A stretch of DNA of 64,000 nucleotides from Rhodoblastus sp963704565 (GCA_963704565.1 OY969917.1:1798001-1862000), one strand, 5' to 3'. Positions 22,719 to 32,405 are shown, counted from the stretch's first letter. The notes: generated by a model from the sequence alone, not told the origin. Numbers and translations: made by a program.

Positions 22719-24853
22719 TCGACTCCGCCCCCGCTTTGGCCGCCGTCGCGCCGGCCATGCCGCAGGAATCGCCGATTCCCATGCCCGAGCAGAAGCTGTT
22801 TCGCTTCGACCCGGCGAAAGAGCGGCGCAAATTCGTCCATGACGCGCCCGCGCCCTGGCTGTCGCGGCTCGTCACCTATGGCGGCGGCCTCGCTCTGACC
22901 GCCTGGGGCGGCTATCAGATGTTCCTGGTCATCGACGTCGGCGGCATCACCTTTCTGAAATGGGCGCTGCTCGTCCTGTTCCTCGCCAATTTCTCCTGGA
23001 TCGCGCTGTCCTTCGCCGCCGCCGTCGTCGGCTTCCTCCATCTGCTGATCGGCCGCCCCGGAACGCCGGCCCTGCCAGAAAAGCTGACCACCCGCACCGC
23101 CGTCATCATGCCGATCTACAACGAGGCGCCGTCGCGCGTCTTCGGGGCGATGCAGGCGATCCATGAAGATGTCGAGGCCACCGGTTACGGCGCGGCCTTC
23201 GACTGGTTCCTGCTGTCGGATTCGACCGATCCCGACGTCTGGATCGCCGAGGAGCGGGCGCTGATCGCGCTGCGCCGCCGGCTGGGGCCGGACGCCCGCG
23301 TCCATTACCGCCATCGCCCCCAGAACATTGCGCGCAAGGCCGGCAATGTCGCCGATTTCGTCTCGCGCTGGGGCGGCGCCTACGACCATATGGTGGTGCT
23401 CGACGCCGACAGCCTGATGACCGGCCACGCCATCGTCACGCTCGCCGCGGCCATGGAGGCCGATCCCGACGCCGGCATCATCCAGACCCTGCCGCTGATC
23501 ATCAACCGCAACACCTTGTTCGCCCGCGTCCAGCAATTCGCCGCCCGCATCTACGGGCCGGTGATCGCCGACGGCCTGGCGTGCTGGATGGGCCGCGACG
23601 GCAATTACTGGGGCCATAACGCGATCATTCGCGTCAAGGCTTTCGCCGACCATTGCGGCCTGCCCCATCTCAGGGGCAAGCCGCCCTTCGGCGGCCATAT
23701 CCTTTCCCACGATTTCGTCGAGGCCGCGCTGATGCGCCGGGCCGGCTACAGCGTCACCATGCTGGCCTCCCTGCCGGGCTCCTACGAGGAGTGCCCGCCC
23801 TCGCTGATCGACGTGGCGGCGCGCGACCGCCGCTGGTGCCAGGGCAATCTCCAGCATATCAGCGTCCTGCCGGCCAAGGGGCTGGTCGTCGCCACCCGCC
23901 AGCATTTCGCCACCGGAATCATGGCCTATGTCGCCTCGCCGTTTTGGCTCGCCCAATTGCTGGTCGGCATCGTGATCGTGCTGCAGGCGAAATATATCCG
24001 GCCGGAATATTTCTCCCGCGAGTTCACCTTGTACCCGACCTGGCCGGTGTTCGACGCCGAACGGTCGCTGGAGCTGTTCATCCTCACCATGGCGGTGCTG
24101 CTCGCGCCGAAACTTTTCGGCCTGATCGTGGCTCTGGTGGATGGTCCGACCCGGCGCGGCGCCGGCGGCGCGATCCGCCTCGTGCTCTCGACCCTGTTCG
24201 AGGTTCTGATGTCGGCCTTGCTGGCGCCGATCATGATGATGGTCCATTCCGGCCATGTGCTGCATATCCTGTTCGGCTTCGACACCGGCTGGGAGCCGCA
24301 GCGCCGCGACGACGGCTCGGTGCCGTTCAAGTCGATCATCCGCCGCCACCGCAACCATGTCCTTCTTGGCGTCATTTCGCTGGTCGCGGCGCTGTTGCTC
24401 TCGCCCTCGCTCGCCGCCTGGATGTCGCCGACCATCGCCGGCCTCATTCTGGCGATTCTCTTGTCCTGGGGCACAGGGCTGAAATCCGTGGGCATGGCCT
24501 TCCGCCGCGTCGGCCTGCTGGCGACGCCGGAGGAGCGCGCCCCGCCGCCGATCGCGACCCGCGCCAACGCTTTGTCGGCCGAACTCGCCGCCGAAGGCTT
24601 CGACAAGGCGGACGGTTTGCGCGTCCTTCACGACGACCCGGATTTCCGCGAGGCGCACGAGGCCTTTCTGCCGCCCGCCATTCATCGCGCGCGCGGCGAC
24701 ATCACGCCGGAGCGCGCGATGGCGATCGCCAAGCTCGGCGAGGCGCGCACGCTCGAAGACGCCTCGACCTGGATTCAACGCAAGGAACGCGCGGCGCTGA
24801 TGCACGACCGCGCTCTGATCTCCCTGCTCGCCCGCCTGCCCGCCGCCGAGTGA
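22706..24853 (+). CDS. opgH: Glucans biosynthesis glucosyltransferase OpgH (MdoH)
   Basis: A 715-residue integral membrane glycosyltransferase family 2 protein. Hydrophobic helices flank residues 60-130, then the GT2 domain follows (TTRTAVIMPIYNEAPSRVFG, VVLDADSLMTG with the catalytic Asp pair, and RDRRWCQGNLQH as the Q/RxxRW-type motif near residue 374). Several membrane helices follow in the C-terminal half. It polymerises glucose from UDP-glucose across the inner membrane to build periplasmic glucans. The ATG at 22706 lies within the end of the opgG-family gene, a classic overlap for stoichiometric expression. The order G then H matches known opgGH operons. Confidence 0.95.
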   Translation: MDAVIDSAPALAAVAPAMPQESPIPMPEQKLFRFDPAKERRKFVHDAPAPWLSRLVTYGGGLALTAWGGYQMFLVIDVGGITFLKWALLVLFLANFSWIALSFAAAVVGFLHLLIGRPGTPALPEKLTTRTAVIMPIYNEAPSRVFGAMQAIHEDVEATGYGAAFDWFLLSDSTDPDVWIAEERALIALRRRLGPDARVHYRHRPQNIARKAGNVADFVSRWGGAYDHMVVLDADSLMTGHAIVTLAAAMEADPDAGIIQTLPLIINRNTLFARVQQFAARIYGPVIADGLACWMGRDGNYWGHNAIIRVKAFADHCGLPHLRGKPPFGGHILSHDFVEAALMRRAGYSVTMLASLPGSYEECPPSLIDVAARDRRWCQGNLQHISVLPAKGLVVATRQHFATGIMAYVASPFWLAQLLVGIVIVLQAKYIRPEYFSREFTLYPTWPVFDAERSLELFILTMAVLLAPKLFGLIVALVDGPTRRGAGGAIRLVLSTLFEVLMSALLAPIMMMVHSGHVLHILFGFDTGWEPQRRDDGSVPFKSIIRRHRNHVLLGVISLVAALLLSPSLAAWMSPTIAGLILAILLSWGTGLKSVGMAFRRVGLLATPEERAPPPIATRANALSAELAAEGFDKADGLRVLHDDPDFREAHEAFLPPAIHRARGDITPERAMAIAKLGEARTLEDASTWIQRKERAALMHDRALISLLARLPAAE

Positions 24854-24970
24854 TGCAAATCGGCGACAGGCGCGGCGAAAATCGCCACGTCATTAATCGT
24901 GGGTTAATCCGAAAGCTGGAAAATGTCGGGTCATGGAGAGCGGACGGCATGCGTCCGCGCGGAGCCGATC

Positions 24971-25750
24971 ATGAACGACCTCATCCCGCCTGCGAAGCCC
25001 GTCCCGGCGCCCCATGAGCCTTTCCGGCTCCAAGCGGACGAACGGCCGGAAATCGAATTCCGCGCCGTCGACCCACGCGACGGCAAACGGCGTTTCTTCG
25101 CCGCGTCGGGCGCGGTCCTGCTGCTGACGATTGGCTTCGGCTGGGCCGCCGCCACGCATATGGACTCGTCCTTCCAGCCCGCGCCGGCGAAACCCGATCC
25201 GGTGGCGATGGCGGCGGCGGAAGCCGTCAAGGCCGCCAAGGCGCAGGGACAGGAGCTGGCGTCTCTGCGCGTCCATGTCGAAGGCCTGAGGAACAAGCTC
25301 GACGCCCAGGCGCGCAAGTCGCGCGCCGAGGAAGCGACCATCGCCGCGCTGCAGAAAAATATGGCCGACGCCAAGGCCGATGCGGCGGCGAGCGCCTCGC
25401 AGCTTCAGGCCAGGCTCGAAAAGGTCAAATCCGAGGCCGAGAAAATGGCCCAGCGCAAGGTGGACCGCATGCCGACCGCTTCGATCGGCAAGCCCCCGCC
25501 CCATGCGACGCAGGCCCGCGCCGCCGATCCCGGCGCCCGCGCGCCGCTCGGACCCTACCGCGCTTACGTTCTGCGCGGGGCCGGCGGCGGCCGCGCCCTG
25601 ATCGAAGGGCCGCAGGGCATGGAAGAAGTCGAACCCGGCGATGTCCTGCTCGGCGGCGCGAGGGTCGAAAACATCGAACATCGCGGCGCGAACTGGGTGG
25701 TGCAGACCGACCGCGGCTTTATCGGCGCCGCAGGCGTCTCGGACGATTGA
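24971..25750 (+). CDS. Single-pass membrane protein with coiled coil, unknown function
   Basis: A 259-residue protein with GGAG just upstream of the ATG. An N-terminal cytoplasmic segment is followed by one membrane helix (residues about 38-58, FFAASGAVLLLTIGFGWAAA). Residues about 70-160 are Ala/Lys/Glu-rich and strongly coiled-coil-like. The C-terminal 75 residues form a compact domain (GPYRAYVLRGAGGGRALIEG, EEVEPGDVLLGGARV) that would sit in the periplasm. The topology and C-terminal domain recall proteins that scaffold envelope complexes, but no family was recognised. It follows opgH by 117 bp on the same strand and may be read with it. Confidence 0.7.
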   Translation: MNDLIPPAKPVPAPHEPFRLQADERPEIEFRAVDPRDGKRRFFAASGAVLLLTIGFGWAAATHMDSSFQPAPAKPDPVAMAAAEAVKAAKAQGQELASLRVHVEGLRNKLDAQARKSRAEEATIAALQKNMADAKADAAASASQLQARLEKVKSEAEKMAQRKVDRMPTASIGKPPPHATQARAADPGARAPLGPYRAYVLRGAGGGRALIEGPQGMEEVEPGDVLLGGARVENIEHRGANWVVQTDRGFIGAAGVSDD

Positions 25751-25757
25751 ATCTTAT

Positions 25758-25849
25758 ACCGGCTCTCATTGATGAGAACCGGTTAGGAGCGCATGCGACG
25801 CCGAGCTTATGCGAGGGATTCGCTGACCGCGACGAGTCGCGGTCAGCGA
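25758..25849. terminator. Two tandem hairpins between convergent genes
   Basis: The first hairpin pairs 25758-25769 with 25772-25783 (one mismatch). The second pairs 25820-25833 with 25836-25849 as a perfect 14-bp stem. They lie between the coiled-coil membrane protein gene (+) and the LOG-family gene (-). A bidirectional terminator is the simplest reading, although no long U-tract follows. Confidence 0.5.
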
Positions 25850-25858
25850 GAAAAGGTA

Positions 25859-26452
25859 TTAGAGTTCCGGCCGCAGCTCCAGATGCGAGGCGCGGGCCTT
25901 GGCGAAAGCTTCGCGCAGCGCCGGCACCATGTCCGCGACTTTGTCGCGCACCAGATAGCGCGCCTCATATTCCGGCCGGATGAAGGCCTGGGCGCGCATA
26001 TGGTCGATCAGCGCCAGCAACGGCCCCCAGAAGCCGCCGATATCGGCGATCAGCACCGGCTTGTCGTGGCGCTGCAATTGCACCCAGGTCAATTGCTCGA
26101 CCAGCTCTTCCAGCGTGCCGATCCCGCCCGGCAGGGCGATGAAGGCGTCGGCCTTCTCGAACATCAGCCGCTTGCGCTCGTGCATGTCGCCGACGACGAT
26201 CAGCTCCTGCACGTTTTCCAGCGCATGTTCGCGCTTTTCCAGAAAATGCGGGATGACGCCGGTGACATGGCCGCCGGCCTCCAGCGCCGCATGGGCCACC
26301 GCGCCCATCAGGCCGAGATTGCCGCCGCCATAGACCAGGCCAATGCCGCTTTCCGCCAGCGTCCGTCCCAAATCGCGCGCCGCCGCGACAAAGTCCGGAT
26401 CCTCGCCGGCCGACGAGCCGCAATAAACGCAGATTTTGCGAATCGGATGCAT
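25859..26452 (-). CDS. LOG-family protein (TIGR00730, nucleotide 5'-monophosphate ribohydrolase type)
   Basis: A 197-residue Rossmann-fold protein. The family motif PGGIGTLEEL (PGGxGTxxE) is present, with ICVYCGSSAG at the N-terminus and LVYGGGNLGLMGAVA. Members cleave nucleotide monophosphates to free base and ribose phosphate; plant and some bacterial members activate cytokinins. The ATG at 26452 is chosen because GGGGAGG lies directly upstream, although the frame is open to 26617. It converges with the preceding gene and diverges from pepN. Confidence 0.9.
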   Translation of the reverse strand: MHPIRKICVYCGSSAGEDPDFVAAARDLGRTLAESGIGLVYGGGNLGLMGAVAHAALEAGGHVTGVIPHFLEKREHALENVQELIVVGDMHERKRLMFEKADAFIALPGGIGTLEELVEQLTWVQLQRHDKPVLIADIGGFWGPLLALIDHMRAQAFIRPEYEARYLVRDKVADMVPALREAFAKARASHLELRPEL

Positions 26453-26606
26453 GCGCCTCCCCTTTTGTTTCTTTTTGTCGCGGCGGTCCGGGAGGGTCAA
26501 GGCCGGCGGCGATTTTCTCTTTTGGCGGATGGCGATTTCGGCGCCGCGAGAATAAATAGACAGCAACAGGCGGCCTGGCCGCCGCTCCCGCGACCGCAGA
26601 GGCGTT

Positions 26607-29267
26607 ATGTCCGACAAGCCCGAATCCGCTCCCGTCCCGCCCGTTCGTCTCGCCGATTATCGCCCCGCCGATTATCTCATCGACGCGGTTCGTCTTGACA
26701 TCAGCCTCGACCCGATCGCGACCCGCGTCGTCTCACGCTTGACTCTGAGGCCCAATCCGGCCGGGACCGCCGGCGCGCCGCTGGTTCTCGACGGCGGCGA
26801 CCTGCGTCCCCTGCGCGCCCTGCTCGACAATGAGGCGCTCGACCTCGCCGAGGTCGCGACGCCCGAAAGCCTGACCATCGCCAATCCGCCGGCCCGCCCC
26901 TTCACGCTGGAAGTCGAAACCCTGCTCGACCCTTCCGCCAACACCAGGCTTGAAGGGCTGTACCGCTCCGGCTCGGCTTTTTGCACCCAGTGCGAGGCCG
27001 AAGGCTTCCGCCGCATCACTTATTATCTCGACCGGCCCGACGTGATGAGCGTCTTCACCGTGCGCCTCGAAGCCGACAAGGCCGAGGCGCCGGTCCTGCT
27101 CTCCAACGGCAATCCGGTCGAACAGGGCGACCTGCCCAACGACCGCCATTTCGCCGTCTGGCATGACCCCTTCCCCAAGCCGTCCTATCTTTTCGCCCTG
27201 GTCGGCGGCGATCTCGGCGCGATCGAGGACGAGTACGAAACCATGTCCGGCCGCAAGGTCAAGCTGGCGATCCACACCCAGAAGGGCAAGGAGCACCGCG
27301 CCCATTACGCGATGGAATCCCTGATCCACGCCATGCGCTGGGACGAATTCGTCTATGGCCGCGAATATGACCTCGACGTGTTCAACATCGTGGCCGTGCC
27401 CGATTTCAACATGGGCGCGATGGAGAACAAGGGCCTCAATATCTTCAACGACAAATATATCCTGGCGATTCAGGAGACCGCGACCGACGGCGATTACGCC
27501 GGGATCGAGGCGGTCGTCGCCCATGAATATTTCCACAACTGGACCGGCAACCGCATCACCTGCCGCGACTGGTTCCAGCTTTGCCTGAAGGAAGGCCTGA
27601 CCGTCTATCGCGACCAGGAATTTTCCGCCGACCAGCGCTCCCGCGCCGTCGGCCGCATCGGCAATGTCCGCAGCCTGCGCGCGGGCCAGTTCCCCGAGGA
27701 CGCCGGCCCGCTGGCGCATAATGTCCGCCCGGAAACCTATCACGAAATCAATAATTTCTATACGGCGACGGTCTATGAGAAGGGCGCCGAGATCATCCGC
27801 ATGCTGCGCGCCCTGATCGGCCACGAGGCCTATCACGCCGGCATGGCGCTTTATTTCCAGCGCTTCGACGGCAAGGCGGCGACGGTCGAGGATTTCATCT
27901 CCTGCTTCGCGGAAAGCTCGGGCCGCGACCTAGCGCAATTCTTCCTGTGGTACCGACAGGCCGGGACGCCGCGCCTCAAGGCGCGCGGAACCTATGACGC
28001 CAAGACGAAAACCTTCGCGCTCGACCTGTCGCAGGAGACGCCGCCCACTCCCGGCCAGCTGGAAAAAAAGCCTTTGGTCATGCCGATCCGGCTTGGCCTG
28101 ATCGGCCAGGACGGGAAAGAAATTCCGCTCGTTCCCGCCGATCCCGCGGATGCGGGCGAAGCCCAGGCGGGCGTCTTCGAACTGGCCGGCAAAGAGCGCC
28201 GCATCGTTTTCAGGAACATCCCGAGCCGGCCGGCGCCCTCGCTGCTGCGCCGTTTCTCCACCCCCGCCATCCTCGACCTCGACCTGAGCGAAGACGACCT
28301 GCTGCTGCTGATGGCGCATGACACGGATCCGTTCAACCGCTGGCAGGCGGCGCAGAGTTTCGCCACGCGGCTGATGATCCGATCCACCAGCCTGATCCGC
28401 TCCAGCGAATTGCCGGATTTCGACCCGGCCTTCGCCGAAGCTTTGGGCGCCGCCATCGAGGCGGGCGAAGCCGATCCCGCCTTCGCCGCGCAAATGGCGA
28501 CATTGCCGAGCGAGAGCGACATCGCCCGCGACATCGGCTCGGATGTCGATCCGGACGCGATTTTTCTGGCGCGGCGCGCCCTGCGTGAAGGAATCGGCAG
28601 GGCCCTCGGCGCCCGCCTGCTCGCGGCTTACGAGCGCCTGACCAGCGACGCGCCTTTCTCGCCGGACGCATCAAGCGCCGGGCGGCGCGCCTTGCGCAAC
28701 GCCTGCCTCGATCTTTACGCCGCCGGCGCGCCCGAGGACGGCGCCGAAATCGCGATGCATCAGTTCCAGCTCGGCGCCAATATGACCGACCAGGCAGCCG
28801 CGCTGTCCACGCTCTGCGCCCACGCCACGCGCCAGCGCGAAAGCGCGCTCGACTCCTTCTTCCGCTCGCACGCCGAAGAGCCGCTGATCGTCGACAAATG
28901 GTTCTCGCTCCAGGCGATGATCCCGGAGCCCGAAACCCTCGCGCGGGTCAAGCGGCTGACGCATCATCACGCCTTCAGCCTGACCAATCCCAACCGCGCG
29001 CGGGCGCTGATTTCCGCTTTCGCCAACGGAAATCCGACCGGCTTCAACGCCGCCGACGGCGCCGGCTATCGTTTCATCGCCGAGACCGCGTTGAACCTCG
29101 ACGCCGTCAATCCCCAGGTCGCGGCGCGACTGCTCGCGGCCTTCCGCTCCTGGCGCAATCTCGAAGCCGGCCGCCGCCAACTCGCCCGCGAAGCGCTGGA
29201 AAGCGTCGCCGCTCACGCGAAACTTTCGCCCGACCTGCGCGACATCGTCGCGCGCGCCCTGGCGTGA
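26607..29267 (+). CDS. pepN: Aminopeptidase N (M1 family zinc metallopeptidase)
   Basis: An 886-residue protein, typical for bacterial PepN. The substrate-recognition motif GAMEN is near residue 271, and the zinc site HEYFHNWTGNRIT near 306 with the third ligand Glu in KEGLTVYRDQEF. The C-terminal half is the helical domain of M1 enzymes (SALDSFF, KWFSLQAMIPEPE, NPTGFN). It removes N-terminal residues from peptides in the cytoplasm. GAGG precedes the ATG. It appears to be a single-gene unit. A hairpin at 29260-29291 overlaps its stop codon. Confidence 0.97.
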   Translation: MSDKPESAPVPPVRLADYRPADYLIDAVRLDISLDPIATRVVSRLTLRPNPAGTAGAPLVLDGGDLRPLRALLDNEALDLAEVATPESLTIANPPARPFTLEVETLLDPSANTRLEGLYRSGSAFCTQCEAEGFRRITYYLDRPDVMSVFTVRLEADKAEAPVLLSNGNPVEQGDLPNDRHFAVWHDPFPKPSYLFALVGGDLGAIEDEYETMSGRKVKLAIHTQKGKEHRAHYAMESLIHAMRWDEFVYGREYDLDVFNIVAVPDFNMGAMENKGLNIFNDKYILAIQETATDGDYAGIEAVVAHEYFHNWTGNRITCRDWFQLCLKEGLTVYRDQEFSADQRSRAVGRIGNVRSLRAGQFPEDAGPLAHNVRPETYHEINNFYTATVYEKGAEIIRMLRALIGHEAYHAGMALYFQRFDGKAATVEDFISCFAESSGRDLAQFFLWYRQAGTPRLKARGTYDAKTKTFALDLSQETPPTPGQLEKKPLVMPIRLGLIGQDGKEIPLVPADPADAGEAQAGVFELAGKERRIVFRNIPSRPAPSLLRRFSTPAILDLDLSEDDLLLLMAHDTDPFNRWQAAQSFATRLMIRSTSLIRSSELPDFDPAFAEALGAAIEAGEADPAFAAQMATLPSESDIARDIGSDVDPDAIFLARRALREGIGRALGARLLAAYERLTSDAPFSPDASSAGRRALRNACLDLYAAGAPEDGAEIAMHQFQLGANMTDQAAALSTLCAHATRQRESALDSFFRSHAEEPLIVDKWFSLQAMIPEPETLARVKRLTHHHAFSLTNPNRARALISAFANGNPTGFNAADGAGYRFIAETALNLDAVNPQVAARLLAAFRSWRNLEAGRRQLAREALESVAAHAKLSPDLRDIVARALA

Positions 29268-29291
29268 CGCCGACGCCGGCGCGCCACGCCA
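29260..29291 (+). terminator. Possible hairpin terminator after pepN
   Basis: The arms at 29260-29266 and 29285-29291 are perfectly complementary over 7 bp, with further GC pairing in the loop, and are followed by GTTTC. The first arm overlaps the stop codon. There is no strong U-tract, so the call is weak. Confidence 0.3.
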
Positions 29292-29648
29292 GTTTCACGC
29301 AAGCTTGATCGCCGCCCACCCGCTCTGGCGGCGTTTCGCCTTGATTTTGCTTTGCTTTCGTCGAAATCGACGCCAAGCCGCGGCCTTTCCCGACCCCTGC
29401 CCGGACGCGGCGGCGCCCGGAGTCAGCGCATTGTTTCGACTCTTGTTTTTCGCGTTCCGGCGCCTTTCCGGGCGCGCCGCGCCGGCTCTGGACTGTTTGA
29501 AATCGCGACCGATTTCCGGTGAAAAAACGCCGGAATTAACGAAAATTTAGTCTAGACAAAATCGGCGCTTCGGATTCGAATGGAAGTGATTCGGGGGCGT
29601 CGTTGTAAAGCTCCGGATCGGTCAATTTCACCACACCGGGAGCGTATC
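29292..29648. other. Non-coding gap upstream of the sensor kinase gene
   Basis: About 360 bp without a convincing gene. The stretch 29500-29570 is AT-rich relative to its surroundings and likely holds the promoter of the sensor kinase gene. No operator could be assigned. Confidence 0.35.
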
Positions 29649-32027
29649 ATGGCGCGTGCGAACGCAGCCGACGGCTCGTTATGTCTTGAAGCCGCCTTCG
29701 ACGGCCGCTGGACGCCGCGCGCCGCCGAAAACGACGTCCCCGTCACCCAGCTTTTTCCGCGCGGCGAAGCCGCCTCCGCGGGCACACGCCCCGCGCCCTC
29801 GCAAAGCGCGCGCCCCGAACCGCTGCTGCGCGCCGCCGTCCCCACCCTGATCGTCCTTTTCCTTCTCACCTTGTTCGGCGTCGCCGCCCAGATCGCGCTG
29901 CAAAGCCATGACCGCGTCGTTCCGCACGCGCTTTCCACCATGGACATGGTCGGCCGCCTCGCCGCCGAAGACTTCGACGACGCGGCGCGCCGCGCGCCGC
30001 CCGGCGAGCCGCTGGCGATGATCCTCAACGCGTCCCTGGGCCGGCTCCAGACCGATGGCCGCATCCTCGCCGTGACCGACGCCGACGGCCAAATCGTCGC
30101 CTCGCTGCCCGCCGGCGCCATCGTCGAACCCACGCTCGCCCGCCATCTCGGCCCCAGCCAGCCCCTCACAATTTTCGCCGAAAAGGCGGGCGCGATGCGG
30201 ATCGCCCTGCCCGGCGGCGGCGAAGCGCTCGCCACCGTGCGCAGCCTCAAGCCGCCCTTCGGCCAGCTCGCGATCATCCGGCCGCTCGACAGCGCCATGT
30301 CGGAATGGCGCGCCGGCGCCTGGCGCTCGGCCTTTCTGTTCCTGCTCACCGCGGGCGTGATGGCGGTGGTCGCCTTCGCCTATTTCGGTCAGACCAGCCG
30401 GGCGCTCGACGCCGAAACCGACCGCGCGCGCATCCGCAACCGCATCGACGCCGCGCTCAATCGCGGCCGTTGCGGGCTGTGGGACTGGGATCTCGCCACC
30501 GGCCGCATCTATTGGTCGGATTCGATGTACGACATGCTGTCGATGAGCCGAAGCGGCGAATTCCTGTCCTTTGGCGACCTCCGGGCGCTGATTCATCCCG
30601 AGGACGATCGGCTCGCCAGCTTCGCCGAGCAGCTGACATCCGGAAAGGCTTCCTCGATCGACCACGCCTTTCGCATTCGCGACGCCGAGGGGCGCTGGAT
30701 ATGGATCCGCGCCCGCGCCCAGGTGATCCTTGAGGGCCGCGAACGCGGGCCCCATCTCGTCGGCATCGCGGTGGACATTTCCGAGCAGGTTCGCCTCGCC
30801 GAACGCAGCGCCGCCGCCAACTCGCGCCTGCGCGACGCAGTGGAGTCGATTTCCGAGGCTTTCGTGCTGTGGGACGCCGAAAACCGCCTCGTCCTGTGCA
30901 ATTCCAAATTCCAGAGCGTGCATGGCCTGCCGCCGGAATGCGCCACGCCGGGCGCGCCTTATTGGAAGGTCATGGCCCAGTCGCGCCACTTCGCCGAACA
31001 GGCCGCCGCCCTTCCCGACGACGACGACGACGGACGGGTCTATGAGGCCCGCCTCGCCGACGGCCGCTGGCTCCAGATCACCGAGCGCCGCACCAAGGAC
31101 GGCGGCTATGTCTCGGTCGGCGCCGATATTTCGGCCCTAAAACATCACGAACAATCGCTGCTCGACAGTGAGCGCCGCCTGACCGCCACCGTCGCCGACC
31201 TGCGCCGCTCCCGCCAGACGCTTGAGGTTCAGGCCCAGCAGCTCGCCGAACTCGCCGAGCGCTATCTCGAACAGAAGGCCGTGGCCGAGACCGCCAATCG
31301 CGCCAAATCCGACTTCCTCGCCAATATGAGCCATGAATTGCGCACGCCGCTGACCCATATCATCGGTTTCGCGGAAGTGATGGAGCAGCAATATTTCGGC
31401 GAAATCGGCAATGCGCGCTATCTGCAATACGCCAATCACATCCGCCAGTCCGGCGAATATCTGCATGGCGTCATCAGCGACGTGCTGGAAATGGCCCGCC
31501 TCGACGCCGGACAGATCGTGCTGAACGCCCGCGAGGTCGATCTGACGCCAAGTCTTGCCGAAACCGTGGAGGCCGCCCGCGCCTCCGCCGAGGCCAAACA
31601 TGTCGCGATCGCCTTCGAACCGCCGGCCGAGGCCCGCGTTTTCGCCGATCCCGAGCTGTTGCGCCGCGTCGTCGGCATCCTGCTCGAAAATGCGATCAAA
31701 TTCACGCCCGAAGGCGGCCGCGTCGGCGTCCGCGTCGTCGGGGAAGGCCCGGCCCACGACATTATCGTCGAGGACAGCGGCTGCGGCATGACGGCGGAGG
31801 AAATCGTCCTGGTGTGCCACCCGTTCGAGCAGCGTTCGCCGCTGATGCAGGACGGCATGAAAGGCCCCGGCCTCGGCCTGTCGATCGCGCGCTCGCTGGT
31901 CGAACTGCACGGCGGCGAATTGCTGATCGATTCCGAACCGGGCCATGGCGCGCGAGTGCGCATCCACCTGCCCGGCCCGCGCGAGCAGGCCCGCAACCGC
32001 ATCGCCGCGATCAGCGCGGCGGAATGA
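29649..32027 (+). CDS. Membrane PAS-domain sensor histidine kinase
   Basis: A 792-residue protein with GGGAG upstream of the ATG. Membrane helices near residues 62-82 (LIVLFLLTLFGVAAQ) and 222-243 (LFLLTAGVMAVVAFAYF) bracket a periplasmic sensor region. Two PAS domains follow (about 265-385 and 395-505), then a helical linker. The HisKA domain has the phospho-acceptor His in FLANMSHELRTPLTHIIGF near 562. The ATPase domain has the N box (LLENAIKFTPEGG), G1 (EDSGCGMT) and G2 (GPGLGLSIARSL). No response regulator is adjacent, so it is an orphan kinase in this window. The signal is unknown. Confidence 0.92.
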   Translation: MARANAADGSLCLEAAFDGRWTPRAAENDVPVTQLFPRGEAASAGTRPAPSQSARPEPLLRAAVPTLIVLFLLTLFGVAAQIALQSHDRVVPHALSTMDMVGRLAAEDFDDAARRAPPGEPLAMILNASLGRLQTDGRILAVTDADGQIVASLPAGAIVEPTLARHLGPSQPLTIFAEKAGAMRIALPGGGEALATVRSLKPPFGQLAIIRPLDSAMSEWRAGAWRSAFLFLLTAGVMAVVAFAYFGQTSRALDAETDRARIRNRIDAALNRGRCGLWDWDLATGRIYWSDSMYDMLSMSRSGEFLSFGDLRALIHPEDDRLASFAEQLTSGKASSIDHAFRIRDAEGRWIWIRARAQVILEGRERGPHLVGIAVDISEQVRLAERSAAANSRLRDAVESISEAFVLWDAENRLVLCNSKFQSVHGLPPECATPGAPYWKVMAQSRHFAEQAAALPDDDDDGRVYEARLADGRWLQITERRTKDGGYVSVGADISALKHHEQSLLDSERRLTATVADLRRSRQTLEVQAQQLAELAERYLEQKAVAETANRAKSDFLANMSHELRTPLTHIIGFAEVMEQQYFGEIGNARYLQYANHIRQSGEYLHGVISDVLEMARLDAGQIVLNAREVDLTPSLAETVEAARASAEAKHVAIAFEPPAEARVFADPELLRRVVGILLENAIKFTPEGGRVGVRVVGEGPAHDIIVEDSGCGMTAEEIVLVCHPFEQRSPLMQDGMKGPGLGLSIARSLVELHGGELLIDSEPGHGARVRIHLPGPREQARNRIAAISAAE

Positions 32028-32031
32028 TACG

Positions 32032-32150
32032 GTTTCCGCAAGATTGCTTCGCACTCCGCGGAAACGCCATGGCGCGAAAATCCGCCCGCGACATAGAGGA
32101 TTTTCGCGCAAGCGGAATACGATTTCCGCGGGGATCATGCGGAAATCGTA
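32032..32150. repeat. Array of three tandem hairpins
   Basis: Three inverted repeats follow one another: 32032-32039 with 32058-32065 (8 bp), 32072-32083 with 32098-32109 (perfect 12 bp, 14-nt loop), and 32118-32129 with 32139-32150 (perfect 12 bp, 9-nt loop). The arms share GCGGAAA/TTTCCGC-type sequence. They fill the gap between the convergent sensor kinase and pterin dehydratase genes. They may be a transcription barrier, a repetitive extragenic element, or both. Confidence 0.7.
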
Positions 32151-32153
32151 CGA

Positions 32154-32405
32154 TCACCGCGAAAAAACCCCGTCCATATGGGCGGCGAGCGCCAGGTCTT
32201 TTTCCGTGACCTTGCCGGCGGAATGGGTGGAGAGCTCGACCCATACCTTGTTGTAGACATTCCTCCACTCGGGATGATGGTCGGCGCGCTCGCAATAGAG
32301 CCCGACCTCGACCATGAAGCCCAGGGCCTGGGCGAAAGTCTCGAAGTGAAAGACCTTGGCGATTTTGTTCTCGTCGCCGCTCCACCCTTCCGGAATCGTC
32401 ATCAT
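32154..32405 (-). CDS. phhB: 4a-hydroxytetrahydrobiopterin dehydratase (pterin-4a-carbinolamine dehydratase)
   Basis: An 83-residue protein. It carries the family signature FHFETFAQALGFM, then ADHHPEWRNVYNKVWVEL with the catalytic His pair, and STHSAGKVTEKDLALA. AGGAGG seven bases before the ATG at 32405 fixes the start; a second Met codon follows directly. The enzyme regenerates pterin cofactor after aromatic amino-acid hydroxylation. No phenylalanine hydroxylase gene is nearby, so here it may serve another pterin step. Confidence 0.93.
   Translation of the reverse strand: MMTIPEGWSGDENKIAKVFHFETFAQALGFMVEVGLYCERADHHPEWRNVYNKVWVELSTHSAGKVTEKDLALAAHMDGVFSR

Noticed and set aside
22700..24805. 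Minus-strand open frame of about 700 codons
   Set aside because: Antisense to opgH, which has full family motifs. The frame is rich in Arg, Gln and His without domain structure.
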